A stretch of 55,333 bases of DNA from Skermanella aerolata KACC 11604 (GCF_000936425.1 NZ_AVFK01000041.1:1-55333), one strand, 5' to 3'. Positions 18,526 to 27,560 are shown, counted from the first letter of the stretch. Notes: generated from the letters alone by a model not told the origin. Program-made: numbers and translations.

Positions 18526-20361
18526 ATGAAAATCGCTGCATCCTCTTCCCCTTCCGCGTCCTTCGATAAGTCTCCCAGCCGTCACACGGCCACCATGCCG
18601 TTGCTGAAGCGCCTGGTTTCGACCTATCTGAGCCCGTACCGCTGGTTGCTCGCCCAGGCTTTGTTCTGGATGGCCGTTGCGGCCGCGACTACCGGGGCGA
18701 TGGCAAAGCTCATGGAACCGATCATCGACGAGGTGTTCACCAACCGCAATCAGGCCATGCTGTTTCCGGTCGCCGCCGGTGTGCTAATCGCCTTTGGGCT
18801 GCGGGGGATATCGACCTACTTCCATAGCGTTCAGATGAACCAGATCGGCCAGAGCATCGTGGCCGATATCCAGCGTCAGATGTATTCGCACCTCCTTCGC
18901 CTGGATCTGGCCTTCTTCCACGGGACATCGGCCGGCAACCTGATTTCGCGCATGGTCAACGATGTCGGCCTGATGCGGCTGGCCGTGGCGGAGTGCCTGA
19001 CCGGGATGGGCAAGAGCGTGCTGACGCTGATCGTGCTGGTCGCGGTCATGTTCCAGCAGGACTGGGTGCTCGCCACGGGCGCCTTCATCGTCTTCCCGGT
19101 TGCGTCCTATTTCGTGGCACGCCTCGGCAAGCGGTTCCGCAAGGTGTCGGCCAGCACGCAGGCGGAACTGGGCCACTTCTCGACGATCCTGAACCAGACC
19201 TTCCAGGGAGCCCGCCACGTCAAGGCGTACGGGATGGAGACGTACGAGGAAGGCCGCGTCGGCGGCATCATCGAAAACCTGTATCGGCTGGTCCACAAGG
19301 GATTCCGCGTCTCCGCCCTGTCCGGCCCGGTGACCGAGATCCTGAGCGGGCTGGCGATCGTGACCGTCGTCGTCTATGGCGGCATCCAGGTCATCAACGG
19401 CGAGCGCACGGCCGGCGCCCTGTTCTCCTTCATCACGGCCTTCCTGCTGGCCTATGAGCCGATGAAGCGGATGGCCAAGCTGAACAGCCAGCTTCAGGGC
19501 GGTCTGGCCGCCGCCGACCGGGTCTTCGCTCTGCTCGACACTCCGCCGTCCATCCTGGACAAGCGGGATGCGAAGGCGCTGGACGTCACGTCCCACGACA
19601 TCCGGTTCCAGGACGTGCGGTTCTCCTATGGCCAGGATTCGACGGCCATCCAGGGCATCGACCTGGACGTGCCGGACGGCCATACCGTGGCGCTCGTCGG
19701 CCCCTCGGGTGCCGGCAAATCGACGCTGCTGAACCTGATCCCCCGCTTCTACGACGTGACCGGCGGTGCCGTCCTGGTGGGGGGGGCGGATGTCCGGGAC
19801 GTGACGCTGGCGAGCCTGCGCGGCCACATCGCCCTGGTCAGCCAGGAGGTGGCGCTGTTCGACGACACCATCCGCGCCAACATCGCCTACGGCAGGATCG
19901 GCGCCACGGAAGACGAGATCGTCGCGGCTGCGCGCGGTGCCGCGGCCCATGACTTCATCATGGGGCTTCCCGACGGCTACGACACCATGGTCGGCGAGTT
20001 TGGGGTCAAGTTGTCCGGTGGGCAGCGTCAGCGGGTCTCGATCGCACGCGCCATGCTGCGCAACGCTCCCATCCTGCTGCTGGACGAGGCGACTTCCGCC
20101 CTCGATACCGAATCGGAACGGATTGTACAGGGTGCCCTGAAGGCTTTGCAGCAAGGCAGGACGACCCTGGTGGTGGCGCATCGCCTGTCCACCATAGTCG
20201 ATGCCGACCGGATCTACGTGATCGACGACGGACAGGTGGCGGAGGCCGGTACCCATGGCGAATTGCTGCGGAGGAACGGCATCTACGCGAAACTTTGGGG
20301 CATGCAGAGCGGTGCCGTTTCTCCGGATGCGGGGGCTCCCGCTCAAGCGGCAATGCAATGA
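18526..20361 (+). CDS. msbA: ABC transporter ATP-binding/permease protein, MsbA-like lipid exporter
   Basis: A 611-residue half transporter. A six-helix ABC membrane domain (YLSPYRWLLAQALFWMAVAAA to about residue 330) is followed by the ATPase: Walker A VALVGPSGAGKSTLLN, Q-loop VSQEVALFDDTIRANIAYG, signature LSGGQRQRVSIARAM, Walker B ILLLDEATSALD, and the H-loop VAHRLST. The membrane domain and length match MsbA-type lipid A flippases, which work as homodimers. An alternative start is the ATG at 18595 (MPLLKRLVSTYLSPY). Confidence 0.9.
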   Translation: MKIAASSSPSASFDKSPSRHTATMPLLKRLVSTYLSPYRWLLAQALFWMAVAAATTGAMAKLMEPIIDEVFTNRNQAMLFPVAAGVLIAFGLRGISTYFHSVQMNQIGQSIVADIQRQMYSHLLRLDLAFFHGTSAGNLISRMVNDVGLMRLAVAECLTGMGKSVLTLIVLVAVMFQQDWVLATGAFIVFPVASYFVARLGKRFRKVSASTQAELGHFSTILNQTFQGARHVKAYGMETYEEGRVGGIIENLYRLVHKGFRVSALSGPVTEILSGLAIVTVVVYGGIQVINGERTAGALFSFITAFLLAYEPMKRMAKLNSQLQGGLAAADRVFALLDTPPSILDKRDAKALDVTSHDIRFQDVRFSYGQDSTAIQGIDLDVPDGHTVALVGPSGAGKSTLLNLIPRFYDVTGGAVLVGGADVRDVTLASLRGHIALVSQEVALFDDTIRANIAYGRIGATEDEIVAAARGAAAHDFIMGLPDGYDTMVGEFGVKLSGGQRQRVSIARAMLRNAPILLLDEATSALDTESERIVQGALKALQQGRTTLVVAHRLSTIVDADRIYVIDDGQVAEAGTHGELLRRNGIYAKLWGMQSGAVSPDAGAPAQAAMQ

Positions 20362-20495
20362 TGTTTCGATTTTTTTTGCAAATGAGGGATTGTTAGAGGC
20401 CTCGCTTGCGTTCATCTTATGACACTGCGCAAAATGCGGACCGCACCGCATACGCATCTCCCATACATCCTGTTTCTCCAACACGGTAGGTTGCC

Positions 20496-21338
20496 GTGCC
20501 TGATATCGTTATTGCCGAACCCATGCACGAAGCGGCCGTTCTCGAACTGGGCCGCAGCTTCGAAGTCCGCTACGACCATGCTCTTGCCAGCAACGGCGCC
20601 GCCCTGAGCGGTGCCGTCGCCGACGCACGGGCCTTGATCGTCCGGGACTGCACGATCATCGACGCCGACCTTCTGGCCGCGGCGCCGCGCCTGCGCGTCA
20701 TCGGCTGCCTGGGCGCCACGTCGGGGCTGGTGGATGAGGACGCTTGCCGCGCCCGCGGCATCGAGATCCACAGCTACGTCTCCAGCGACGAGCTGACACC
20801 GACGGACCGCGTGATCGCCGGACTCGTCCGCCTTCTCGGCCGTTCCGGATGGCAGCCCGGCGGCGATCCCCGGATACTTGGGTTGATCGGCTTCAATCCG
20901 ACCGCGCGGGACGTGGCGGGCCGCGCCCGTGCCCTGGGGCTGACCGTCTGGGCCTACGATCCGCTGGTCGACCGGGAAAGCCCGCTCTGGGCCGATCTCG
21001 GTGTCGAGCCTTCGGGCCTGCTCCATCTGCTGGAACAATGCGACGCCGTCAGCCTCCATCTGCGTCTGACGCCTGAGACGCGCGAGCTGATCGATTGGGA
21101 AACCATCACGGAGATGCGGCCGACCTCCGTCCTGATCAACGCTTCGCACGCCGGTCTGGTCGATACCGGCGCCGTTATCGGCGCGGTCCGCACCGGTCGC
21201 CTCGCCGGAGCGCTCCTCGACCTGGATCAGGCGGACGACGAACCGGAGTTGGAGACCAGAAGTGCCGCCGATGCCCGTATCGGCGCCTTGATCGCCCACA
21301 AGGTTCGGACCACACTGGAGCGGCGCGAGGAAGTCTGA
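20496..21338 (+). CDS. D-2-hydroxyacid dehydrogenase-like protein with degenerate active site
   Basis: A 280-residue protein with GTG start. The order of blocks follows the D-isomer-specific 2-hydroxyacid dehydrogenases: LLAAAPRLRVIGCLGATSGLVDEDACRARGI, LTVWAYDPLVDRES, CDAVSLHLRLTPETRELID and TSVLINASHAGLVDTGAV. Key residues are missing. The NAD-binding GxGxxG is GLIGFNPTA, the catalytic Arg of the usual N-x-ARG block is His (INASHAG), and the expected Glu and C-terminal PH-x-A histidine are absent. At 280 residues it is also short. It looks like a non-catalytic or reassigned homologue. It is the first of three same-strand genes with the MlrC-like peptidase and amidotransferase. Confidence 0.75.
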   Translation: MPDIVIAEPMHEAAVLELGRSFEVRYDHALASNGAALSGAVADARALIVRDCTIIDADLLAAAPRLRVIGCLGATSGLVDEDACRARGIEIHSYVSSDELTPTDRVIAGLVRLLGRSGWQPGGDPRILGLIGFNPTARDVAGRARALGLTVWAYDPLVDRESPLWADLGVEPSGLLHLLEQCDAVSLHLRLTPETRELIDWETITEMRPTSVLINASHAGLVDTGAVIGAVRTGRLAGALLDLDQADDEPELETRSAADARIGALIAHKVRTTLERREEV

Positions 21339-21403
21339 TCGGGCAGTCTGACCCGACGGTCTGACCGGACGGCAAAGCCCGCTGCAAATCTGGAGGAGGG
21401 AAG

Positions 21404-22864
21404 ATGCGCGTCGTCATCGCGCTGTTGAAGCACGAAACCAACACCTTCTCTCCCGTCCCGACACCGCTCTCCCGCTTCGGCAACGGCGGTCCCGCCTGGG
21501 GTGAGGACGCGTTCCGCGCCTACAAGGGCACGGCAACGCCGATGGGCGCCTTCATCGATCTGGCTGAAGCCGAGGGCGCCGAGATCGTGACTCCGGTCGC
21601 GGCGGAGGCATGGCCGAGCGGCCCGGTCCATGACGACGCCTATACCCGCCTGACCGACTCCATCCTGGTGGAGGTCGCCAAGGGCTGCGACTGCGTGCTG
21701 CTCGACCTCCACGGCGCCATGGTGACGCAGAGCCTGGAAGACGGAGAAGGCGAGTTGCTGGCCCGCATCCGGGCGCTGGCGCCCGACGTGCCGGTCGGGG
21801 TGGCACTCGACCTGCACGGCAACCTGTCGCAGAAGATCGTCGGCAACGCCACGGCCATCGCCGGTTTCAAGACCTATCCGCATGTCGATATGTACGAGAC
21901 CGGCGAGCTTGTCGGGCGAATCGTTTTTCGCGCGCTTAAGGGCTTGTCGCGGCCCACGATGGTCTGGGGCAACCGGCCCATGCTGCCGCACATCATGCGG
22001 ATGGGCACCGCCGAAGCCCCCATGCGCGATCTGGTCGATGCGGCTCGTGGGTTCGAGGAGGACGGCGCGCTGGCAGTCAGCGTGTTCGGCGGCTTCCCCC
22101 ATGCCGACATCCATGATGCCGGCATCAGCGTCGTTACGGTGACGGAGGACGATCGGGACTCGGCCGAGACAATATGCAACGGTCTGCTCGACGTCGCTTG
22201 GAACCGGCGCGAGGAGTTCGTCTACCGCGCCGAACCACTCGCCCGGTCGGTCGCCCGCGCACGGGATCTGGCGGACGGCCCGGTGCTGTTGCTGGACCAT
22301 TCCGACAACTGCGGTTCAGGCGGCACCCAGGACGTTACCGCCGTCCTAGCGGAGATCATCCGGCAGGGCCTCAAGGATGTCGTCGCCTTCGCGATCCACG
22401 ATCCCGGTTCGGTCGCAAAGCTGATCGAAGCCGGCGTCGGTGCCGAGGTGACGCTGGATATCGGCGGCAAGCTGCCGATGCCGGCGATCGGGCTGAAGGC
22501 GAAGCCGTTGACGGTGACCGGCAAGGTCCGCGTCATCACCGACGGCGAATATACGATCCGGGGGCCGATGTATACCGGCGTACGTGTCGGCATGGGCCGG
22601 ACGGTCGTGCTCGACACCGGCACCGTGGAGATCGTGCTGATCGAGCGGCATCACGAGCCCTGGGACCTTGGCTGCCTGCTCAGCCTCGGCATCGATCCGG
22701 CGGCCAGAAAATACGTCATGCTGAAGTCGCGGATACATTACCGCGCCGGCTTTCAGCCGATCGCCCGCCATATCGTCGAATGCGCGGGCGAGGGCGTAAC
22801 GACATCGGATTACGGCCGCCTTCGCTTCGACCGGGTTCGGCGCCCGATCTTTCCTCTCACCTGA
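21404..22864 (+). CDS. M81 family metallopeptidase (MlrC/microcystinase C-like)
   Basis: A 486-residue protein. The start RVVIALLKHETNTFSPV is the family opening, and the zinc ligands are in ALDLHGNLSQ (Asp and His) and YPHVDMYETGELVG (His). A C-terminal MlrC domain contains DHSDNCGSGGTQDVTAVL. Characterised members cut linearised microcystin; most members have unknown substrates. GGAGGAGGGAAG precedes the ATG. It stops 14 bases before the amidotransferase start, so the three genes from 20496 probably act together. Confidence 0.9.
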   Translation: MRVVIALLKHETNTFSPVPTPLSRFGNGGPAWGEDAFRAYKGTATPMGAFIDLAEAEGAEIVTPVAAEAWPSGPVHDDAYTRLTDSILVEVAKGCDCVLLDLHGAMVTQSLEDGEGELLARIRALAPDVPVGVALDLHGNLSQKIVGNATAIAGFKTYPHVDMYETGELVGRIVFRALKGLSRPTMVWGNRPMLPHIMRMGTAEAPMRDLVDAARGFEEDGALAVSVFGGFPHADIHDAGISVVTVTEDDRDSAETICNGLLDVAWNRREEFVYRAEPLARSVARARDLADGPVLLLDHSDNCGSGGTQDVTAVLAEIIRQGLKDVVAFAIHDPGSVAKLIEAGVGAEVTLDIGGKLPMPAIGLKAKPLTVTGKVRVITDGEYTIRGPMYTGVRVGMGRTVVLDTGTVEIVLIERHHEPWDLGCLLSLGIDPAARKYVMLKSRIHYRAGFQPIARHIVECAGEGVTTSDYGRLRFDRVRRPIFPLT

Positions 22865-22878
22865 TGTGAACCGCCATC

Positions 22879-23601
22879 TTGCGCATCCTTGTCGTCCAGA
22901 ACAGCCGGACAGCGCCTCCGGGCCTGCTCGGAGAATACCTTGTTGAATTCGGCGCCGAACTCGTCACCGTCACGCCGCCCGAGGGCGATGCACTTTCCGC
23001 TGAAGCGGAAGGCTTCGACGGCGCCGTCGTTCTAGGGGGTCCACAGTCGGCGGCGGACGATGGGACCAGCCCCTATATCCCGCGCCTGCTCGCCCTGATG
23101 CGGAGCTTCGCCGAGGCTGACAAGCCGATCCTGGGCATCTGTCTGGGCGCGCAGCTTCTCGCCCGTGCCCATGGCGAGCGTGTTTACCAGCACAGTCTGA
23201 TGGAGCGCGGTTTCAGGGCGGTGGAAACGACTGCTGCCGGCGCTGAAGATCCCATACTGGGATCGTTCGGCCCGGTGCGGCATATCATGCAATGGCACTA
23301 CGACACCTTCGACCTGCCGAGGGATGCCGTGCTGCTTGCCACCGGTCCTGACTGCGCCAATCAGGCATTCAGGCTCGGCGACAGCCAGTACGGGCTTCAA
23401 TTCCATCCCGAAGTCAACGCTGACATCGTAAAGGACTGGGTGCGCCGAGCGGAAGGCGCCACGCCGGAAGAGATCGCCACTCTCGGTCAGCAGATGGACG
23501 CCCAAGTTGAGCGGTACCTGCCCGACGCAGCGGCCTTCGCCCGCGATCTAGCGCGCGGCTGGCTGGAGTTGGTGCGGCGGAAGAAATCCATGCTTCGATG
23601 A
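22879..23601 (+). CDS. Class I glutamine amidotransferase-like protein
   Basis: A 240-residue protein with a TTG start (RILVVQNSRTAPPGLLGEYL). The nucleophile cysteine lies in ILGICLGAQLLARAHGERVY and the His-Glu pair in YGLQFHPEVNAD, giving a complete Cys-His-Glu triad. Stand-alone members resemble the amidotransferase half of GMP synthase and often remove gamma-glutamyl groups. The position after the MlrC-like peptidase suggests a shared catabolic job, which is inference. The TTG start is the only one that keeps the family N-terminus. Confidence 0.85.
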   Translation: MRILVVQNSRTAPPGLLGEYLVEFGAELVTVTPPEGDALSAEAEGFDGAVVLGGPQSAADDGTSPYIPRLLALMRSFAEADKPILGICLGAQLLARAHGERVYQHSLMERGFRAVETTAAGAEDPILGSFGPVRHIMQWHYDTFDLPRDAVLLATGPDCANQAFRLGDSQYGLQFHPEVNADIVKDWVRRAEGATPEEIATLGQQMDAQVERYLPDAAAFARDLARGWLELVRRKKSMLR

Positions 23602-23618
23602 TCGTGTTCGCTCCGGAG

Positions 23619-23684
23619 GTTTGTTGGGCCACGGCCCCAACCTACGAAGCCGGAGCCTGTAGGTTGGGCCGTGGTTCAACAAAC
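23619..23684. repeat. 26-bp imperfect inverted repeat (palindromic intergenic element)
   Basis: The arms at about 23619-23645 and 23659-23684 match as reverse complements with one bulge and two mismatches, around a 14-base centre. The motif GTAGGTTGGG...CAACAAAC resembles the repeated intergenic palindromes of proteobacteria. It sits just after the amidotransferase stop and could form a transcript-end hairpin. Confidence 0.65.
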
Positions 23685-23700
23685 GTTTCGTCAAGCCGCG

Positions 23701-23745
23701 TTACGACCCCAACTGCCGCAGCGCCTCCGGCGTATCGATATCCAA
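23701..23745 (-). pseudogene. Relic of a nucleotidyltransferase C-terminus (MobA-like)
   Basis: Read on the minus strand, this stretch encodes LDIDTPEALRQLGS followed by a TAA stop. That is the typical C-terminal signature of MobA/NTP-transferase-like proteins (VDIDTPED-LA). Just upstream the frame is broken by a stop, so only this tail survives. The match is short and I hold it loosely. Confidence 0.35.
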
Positions 23746-23923
23746 CCGACGCGTCTATGTCGGGTGCCGCTTCGCTTTAGCCACCAGTTGCGCTACGGCA
23801 TGAGTTATTTTGACCGGTAAACTTCTGCGGCCATAGGTATGATTCCGATGTCGGTTTGCTTTTGACTAGCGAACACCGCAATCACGTACCCTCATTGATT
23901 TCGTGTACTTAGACATCTCTGCT

Positions 23924-24424
23924 TTAGAAATAGGCGATCAGCCGTCCCAGTGTGGCCGTGGCAGCCCAGGACGCGATCGAAACCGCAGCACCCGTCTTGG
24001 CCGACAGTGGGGCAGGGATGCCCGCTACCCAGTGCTCCGCCGAGCGCCAGACGCCGAAGTGGAAGACGCCTATGTTTACAAGCCCAAGCGCTATCAGCGC
24101 CAGCTTGTAGACGAAGACCGGGTTGTTCCAGACCGCTGTCGCGTCGGCGATGAACAGCAGCGATCCCGTGATCACCGCCACGATGAAGCCGATCGCGGAG
24201 ATCGGTAGAAGCAGCCGCGCCAGCCCGGCCACCGGCAGAGACTTCGCGGCGCCCATCAGCCGGAGGTCGAACGCCAGAATGCTGCCGATCATCGCCACAA
24301 CAGCCAGCACGTGAAGTACGTTGGCGATTGGGTACAGCCACAACGCCTGCCGTAGGATCTCACCGAGCGCTGAATGCTCCAGCGCCAGGGCCCAGGCGGG
24401 GCCGGCGCCGGCCGAATGCTCCAT
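23924..24424 (-). CDS. DUF6644 family membrane protein
   Basis: A 166-residue protein with four hydrophobic segments (VLHVLAVVAMIGSILAFDLRLMG, LLPISAIGFIVAVITGSLLFI, FVYKLALIALGLVNIGVFHFG, AAVSIASWAATATLGRLIAYF). The His of LYPIANVLHVLAV and the arrangement resemble CopD- and DUF2214-type proteins; the DUF6644 label is from memory. It overlaps the stop of the DUF6152 gene by one base, so the pair is translationally coupled. Such pairs recur in proteobacteria and may deal with a metal or redox cofactor, which is inference. Confidence 0.7.
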   Translation of the reverse strand: MEHSAGAGPAWALALEHSALGEILRQALWLYPIANVLHVLAVVAMIGSILAFDLRLMGAAKSLPVAGLARLLLPISAIGFIVAVITGSLLFIADATAVWNNPVFVYKLALIALGLVNIGVFHFGVWRSAEHWVAGIPAPLSAKTGAAVSIASWAATATLGRLIAYF

Positions 24425-24792
24425 CAGCGCAACTCGACCGATTTGCCATCCACCCTGATCCGCTCGGCCCGCAGTTCCACCGGATCGCTCTTATGGATGT
24501 AGCCGTCCAGGCTGACCGTTTGGCCCGACTTCAACGTACCGTCCGGCAGACCCCGGCTCGACATCCGAGACGGCGGCGCCAGCACGATTGTCCAGACCTT
24601 ACCCTGCGCTTCGAGCTGTGCTGAGGCGTGGGGGTTGCTGAATGCGACTGACTGGACGGTCCCCTCCAGTGTCGTCAGGGTCGTGCTGTCGTAGCTGCCC
24701 CAGCCATGGTGCGCCAGCGCCGGAACGGCGAGGGCGAGAGAACCCAGGATGAGTGCGGCGCCCGTAACGGCTCTTGCCTGATGTGGGGACAT
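24424..24792 (-). CDS. DUF6152 family exported protein
   Basis: A 122-residue protein with a signal peptide (AALILGSLALAVPALA) followed directly by HHGWGSYDSTTLTTLEGTVQSV. The His-His-Gly-Trp start of the mature protein and the EGTV...NPHASAQLE pattern are typical of DUF6152, a small beta-barrel periplasmic protein. Histidines at the mature N-terminus suggest copper binding, but this is not established. It is the first gene of the pair with the membrane protein downstream. Confidence 0.75.
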   Translation of the reverse strand: MSPHQARAVTGAALILGSLALAVPALAHHGWGSYDSTTLTTLEGTVQSVAFSNPHASAQLEAQGKVWTIVLAPPSRMSSRGLPDGTLKSGQTVSLDGYIHKSDPVELRAERIRVDGKSVELR

Positions 24793-24850
24793 CGCGGCCT
24801 CCCTTTTTCGGCGGTTGCTGATGAAGCGCCTATATGGGGCCGCGTCCGGT

Positions 24851-26092
24851 TTAAACGATACCGTCGCTGCGCAACTTCGAGACAGCTTCGGGATCGAGAC
24901 CGAGCCATTCCGTCAGCACCTCGTCGGTATGCTGGCCCAAAGTCGGCGGCGCATGGCGATAATCGACCGGCGTTTCGGAGAACTTCATCGGACTGCCGAT
25001 CAGGTGGATCGGCTCCGGCGCCAGCCGATGCGGCATCTCGATCTCCATGCCGCGCGCCTTGACCTGCGGGTCTTCGAAGACCTGATCGACGCGGTTGATC
25101 GGACTGCACGGCACGCCCAGCGTCGCGAGGCCCGTCAGCCAATGGTCACGGGGCTGCTGCGAGATGATTTCCCGAAGCATCGGGATCAGCTCCAGTCGGT
25201 TGTTCACCCGTGCCTCGTTGGTCGTGAACCGGAGATCGGTCGCCAAGTCCGGCCGACCGGCGAATTCGCAGAAACGGGTATATTGCCCATCGTTGCCGAC
25301 GCCCAGGATCACGTAGCCGTCCGCCGCCGGAAATGCCTCGTACGGGACGATGGTCGGATGCGCATTGCCCATGCGCGGCACCTGCTGGCCGCTGGTCAGG
25401 AAGTACTGGCCAGCATAGGACAGCCATGCCACCTGGGTATCCAGCAAGGCCATGTCTATATGCTGACCCTTGCCGGTCTGATCGCGATGCCGAAGCGCGG
25501 CCAGGATCGCAACCAGCCCGTACATGCCGGTCATCAGGTCCGCGATGCCGACGCCCAGCTTCTGCGGGTCGCCGTCCGGCTCGCCCGTGATGCTCATGAT
25601 CCCGCCCATAGCCTGCACCAGAAAGTCGTATCCGGCGCGCGGCGCATAGGGGCCGGTCTGCCCGAACCCAGTGACCGAACAATAGACCAGCCCCGGAAAC
25701 TCTTCCTTCAACTGCTCATAGGCCAGATTGTAGCGCTTGAGCGTCCCGACCTTGTAGTTCTCCAGCACGATATCGCTCCGCGCCACCATCCGCCGCGCCA
25801 GCGCCTGACCTTCCGGCTTGGTGAAGTCCAGCGTGATCGACCGTTTGTTGCGGTTGGCGGAGAGGTAATAGGCGCTCTCCGTCGTGTTCTCGCCCTCCGC
25901 GTTCCGGATATAGGGCGGACCCCATTTCCGCGTGTCGTCGCCCTGACCGGGCCGCTCGACCTTGACGACGTCGGCGCCGAGATCGCCCAGGATCTGGGTG
26001 GCGCTGGGGCCGGCCAGCACCCGCGTCATGTCGAACACCTTCAGGCCGGCGAGCGGTCCGGTGGCGGCGGGGCGGTCGGCGGGCGTTGTCAT
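24851..26092 (-). CDS. CaiB/BaiF family CoA transferase (class III)
   Basis: About 413 residues. It moves coenzyme A between acyl groups through an aspartyl intermediate. The start is GPLAGLKVFDMTRVLAGPSATQILGDLGADVVKVE, then SDIVLENYKVGTL and RAGYDFLVQAMGG with the catalytic Asp. The C-terminal part DHWLTGLATLGVPCSPINRVDQVFEDPQV is also standard. An in-frame start at 26182 adds 30 poorly conserved residues, so 26092 is preferred. A LysR regulator lies immediately upstream on the same strand and probably controls it. The acid substrate cannot be read from sequence. Confidence 0.92.
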   Translation of the reverse strand: MTTPADRPAATGPLAGLKVFDMTRVLAGPSATQILGDLGADVVKVERPGQGDDTRKWGPPYIRNAEGENTTESAYYLSANRNKRSITLDFTKPEGQALARRMVARSDIVLENYKVGTLKRYNLAYEQLKEEFPGLVYCSVTGFGQTGPYAPRAGYDFLVQAMGGIMSITGEPDGDPQKLGVGIADLMTGMYGLVAILAALRHRDQTGKGQHIDMALLDTQVAWLSYAGQYFLTSGQQVPRMGNAHPTIVPYEAFPAADGYVILGVGNDGQYTRFCEFAGRPDLATDLRFTTNEARVNNRLELIPMLREIISQQPRDHWLTGLATLGVPCSPINRVDQVFEDPQVKARGMEIEMPHRLAPEPIHLIGSPMKFSETPVDYRHAPPTLGQHTDEVLTEWLGLDPEAVSKLRSDGIV

Positions 26093-26153
26093 GGCGGCGG
26101 TGCTTCCAGCTGAGGGAGGAACATCGGTTCGGGAATGGTTTGGGACCTGCCGG

Positions 26154-27092
26154 TTATAGGGATTGCTCCGGCACGTTGACAAGTCGCGCCCGCTCGGCGG
26201 CCTGCCGGTAGTCGCGGGCCTCGGCGCAGACCCAGTGATAGAAAGCCGCTACCTTGGGCCGCTCGAAGTAGCGGGGCGGCGCCACGAAGTAATAGGCAAG
26301 CTCGCTCGGCAGGCTGATGTCGAACGGCGATACCAGCCTGCCGGCATCCAGATCGTCCGCCGCCAGCACTCGGCGCGCCAGCGCCACGCCCTGACCCGCC
26401 ATTGCCGCCTGAAGCACCAGCGCCGAGTCCGTGAACCGCGTTCCCCGCGCCGCATCCACTCCTTGGGCGCCGACAGCCTGGAGCCACATGGTCCAGCCAT
26501 ACAGGAAATCGTCGTGGAGCAGGGTAAAACCGCTCAGGTCATCCGGCTTCAGCAGGGGCTTCGATCCTTCCAGCAGGCTGGGTGCGCAGACGGGGAAGAT
26601 GTCCTCGGTCAGCAGCCGGTCCGCCCGCACGCCCTCCCATCCGCCTCGCCCGAAGCGGATCGCCGCATCGACGTCCTGCTGCGTGAAATCCACCATCTGC
26701 GGCGTCGTGGAAATCAGCACGTCGATTTCCGGATGCCGTTCCTGAAAACGGGGCAGGCGCGGCACCAGCCACTTTGCCGCAAAAGATGCAAGTGTGCTGA
26801 TGGTCAAGGCTCCACCACTGTCGGCCGCCTTCAAACGGGCAGTAGCATCCGCAATCTGGTCTAAGGCGTCACGCAGCGGCGGCAGATACGACTGGCCGGC
26901 CTCCGTCAGCATCAGGGCGCGGTTGAGGCGGCGGAACAGCGGAATGCCAAGGACGTCTTCCAGACCCTTGATCTGGTGGCTGATCGCCGCCTGGGTGACG
27001 TTCAGCTCCTCAGCGGCGCGGGTGAAGCTGAGGTGCCGCGCGGCGGCCTCGAAGGCGCGGATGGCGTTCAGCGGCGGCAGTCGGCGGCCCAT
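26154..27092 (-). CDS. LysR family transcriptional regulator, GcvA-like
   Basis: A 312-residue protein. A winged HTH at about residues 6-65 (LNAIRAFEAAARHLSFTRAAEELNVTQAAISHQIKGLEDVLG) begins with the GcvA-type RRLPPLNAIRAFEAA. A complete effector-binding domain follows (FAAKWLVPRLPRFQERHPEIDVLI through VALARRVLAADDLDAGRLV). A GATTAG-CTAATC dyad just upstream of its start is a likely autoregulatory site. It probably regulates the CoA transferase gene beginning 61 bases after its stop. Confidence 0.93.
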   Translation of the reverse strand: MGRRLPPLNAIRAFEAAARHLSFTRAAEELNVTQAAISHQIKGLEDVLGIPLFRRLNRALMLTEAGQSYLPPLRDALDQIADATARLKAADSGGALTISTLASFAAKWLVPRLPRFQERHPEIDVLISTTPQMVDFTQQDVDAAIRFGRGGWEGVRADRLLTEDIFPVCAPSLLEGSKPLLKPDDLSGFTLLHDDFLYGWTMWLQAVGAQGVDAARGTRFTDSALVLQAAMAGQGVALARRVLAADDLDAGRLVSPFDISLPSELAYYFVAPPRYFERPKVAAFYHWVCAEARDYRQAAERARLVNVPEQSL

Positions 27093-27110
27093 CGGCTCGA
27101 CCCTTCATCA

Positions 27111-27127
27111 GATTAGGTTTTCTAATC
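27111..27127. promoter_or_regulatory. Candidate LysR-type operator
   Basis: GATTAG (27111-27116) and CTAATC (27122-27127) are perfect inverted repeats with a 5-base spacer, 18 bases upstream of the LysR start codon. This fits the T-N11-A dyad bound by LysR proteins. The divergent DUF1127 gene may share this control region. Confidence 0.55.
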
Positions 27128-27263
27128 GATTCTATGAGAAAGCGTCGTTTGTGCGCAAGAACCGGGTCGCGCAAGTATTGGCTTAACACGAAGATGCTTC
27201 AAGACGCTACCGGCCGGGACCGGAACCGCTTCGGCCCCGCTTTCGCATAAGGGAGAGCTTCAG

Positions 27264-27518
27264 ATGACTATCGGCGTTCAGAAGTCCCGCGCACTGTCCG
27301 GCGTCCGCACGGCGAGCCGTCCCGCTCCGTCCCTCGACATCAGCCTCAAGAGTCTCGGGACCCTGATCATACGGGTATCCGACACCCTGCTCGACTGGCA
27401 GGATCGTGCCCGTCAGCGTCACCGTCTTGGCGAGATGGACGATCACCTGCTGCGCGACATCGGCCTGTCCCGCGCCGACCTCGAGCATGAAACCGCCAAG
27501 CCGTTCTGGCGCGACTAG
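27264..27518 (+). CDS. DUF1127 domain-containing protein
   Basis: An 84-residue protein. The C-terminal YjiS-like DUF1127 motif is WQDRARQRHRLGEMDDHLLRDIGLSRADLEHE. The N-terminal half is variable. Small DUF1127 proteins in alphaproteobacteria affect RNA turnover, phosphate and stress responses. GGGAGAG lies nine bases before the ATG. It is divergent from the GcvA-like LysR gene and convergent with a truncated LysR fragment. Confidence 0.9.
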   Translation: MTIGVQKSRALSGVRTASRPAPSLDISLKSLGTLIIRVSDTLLDWQDRARQRHRLGEMDDHLLRDIGLSRADLEHETAKPFWRD

Positions 27519-27560
27519 TTCCGGCCCGATCGATGCCGATATCCGAAGGACGCCGTGGGT

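Larger units (their letters stand above)
23602..23923. other. Intergenic stretch without an intact gene
   Basis: 322 bases. It holds the palindrome at 23619-23684 and the MobA-like tail at 23701-23745. From about 23760 to 23923 I see AT-richer sequence with no open frame of note. It probably marks a past deletion. Confidence 0.5.
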
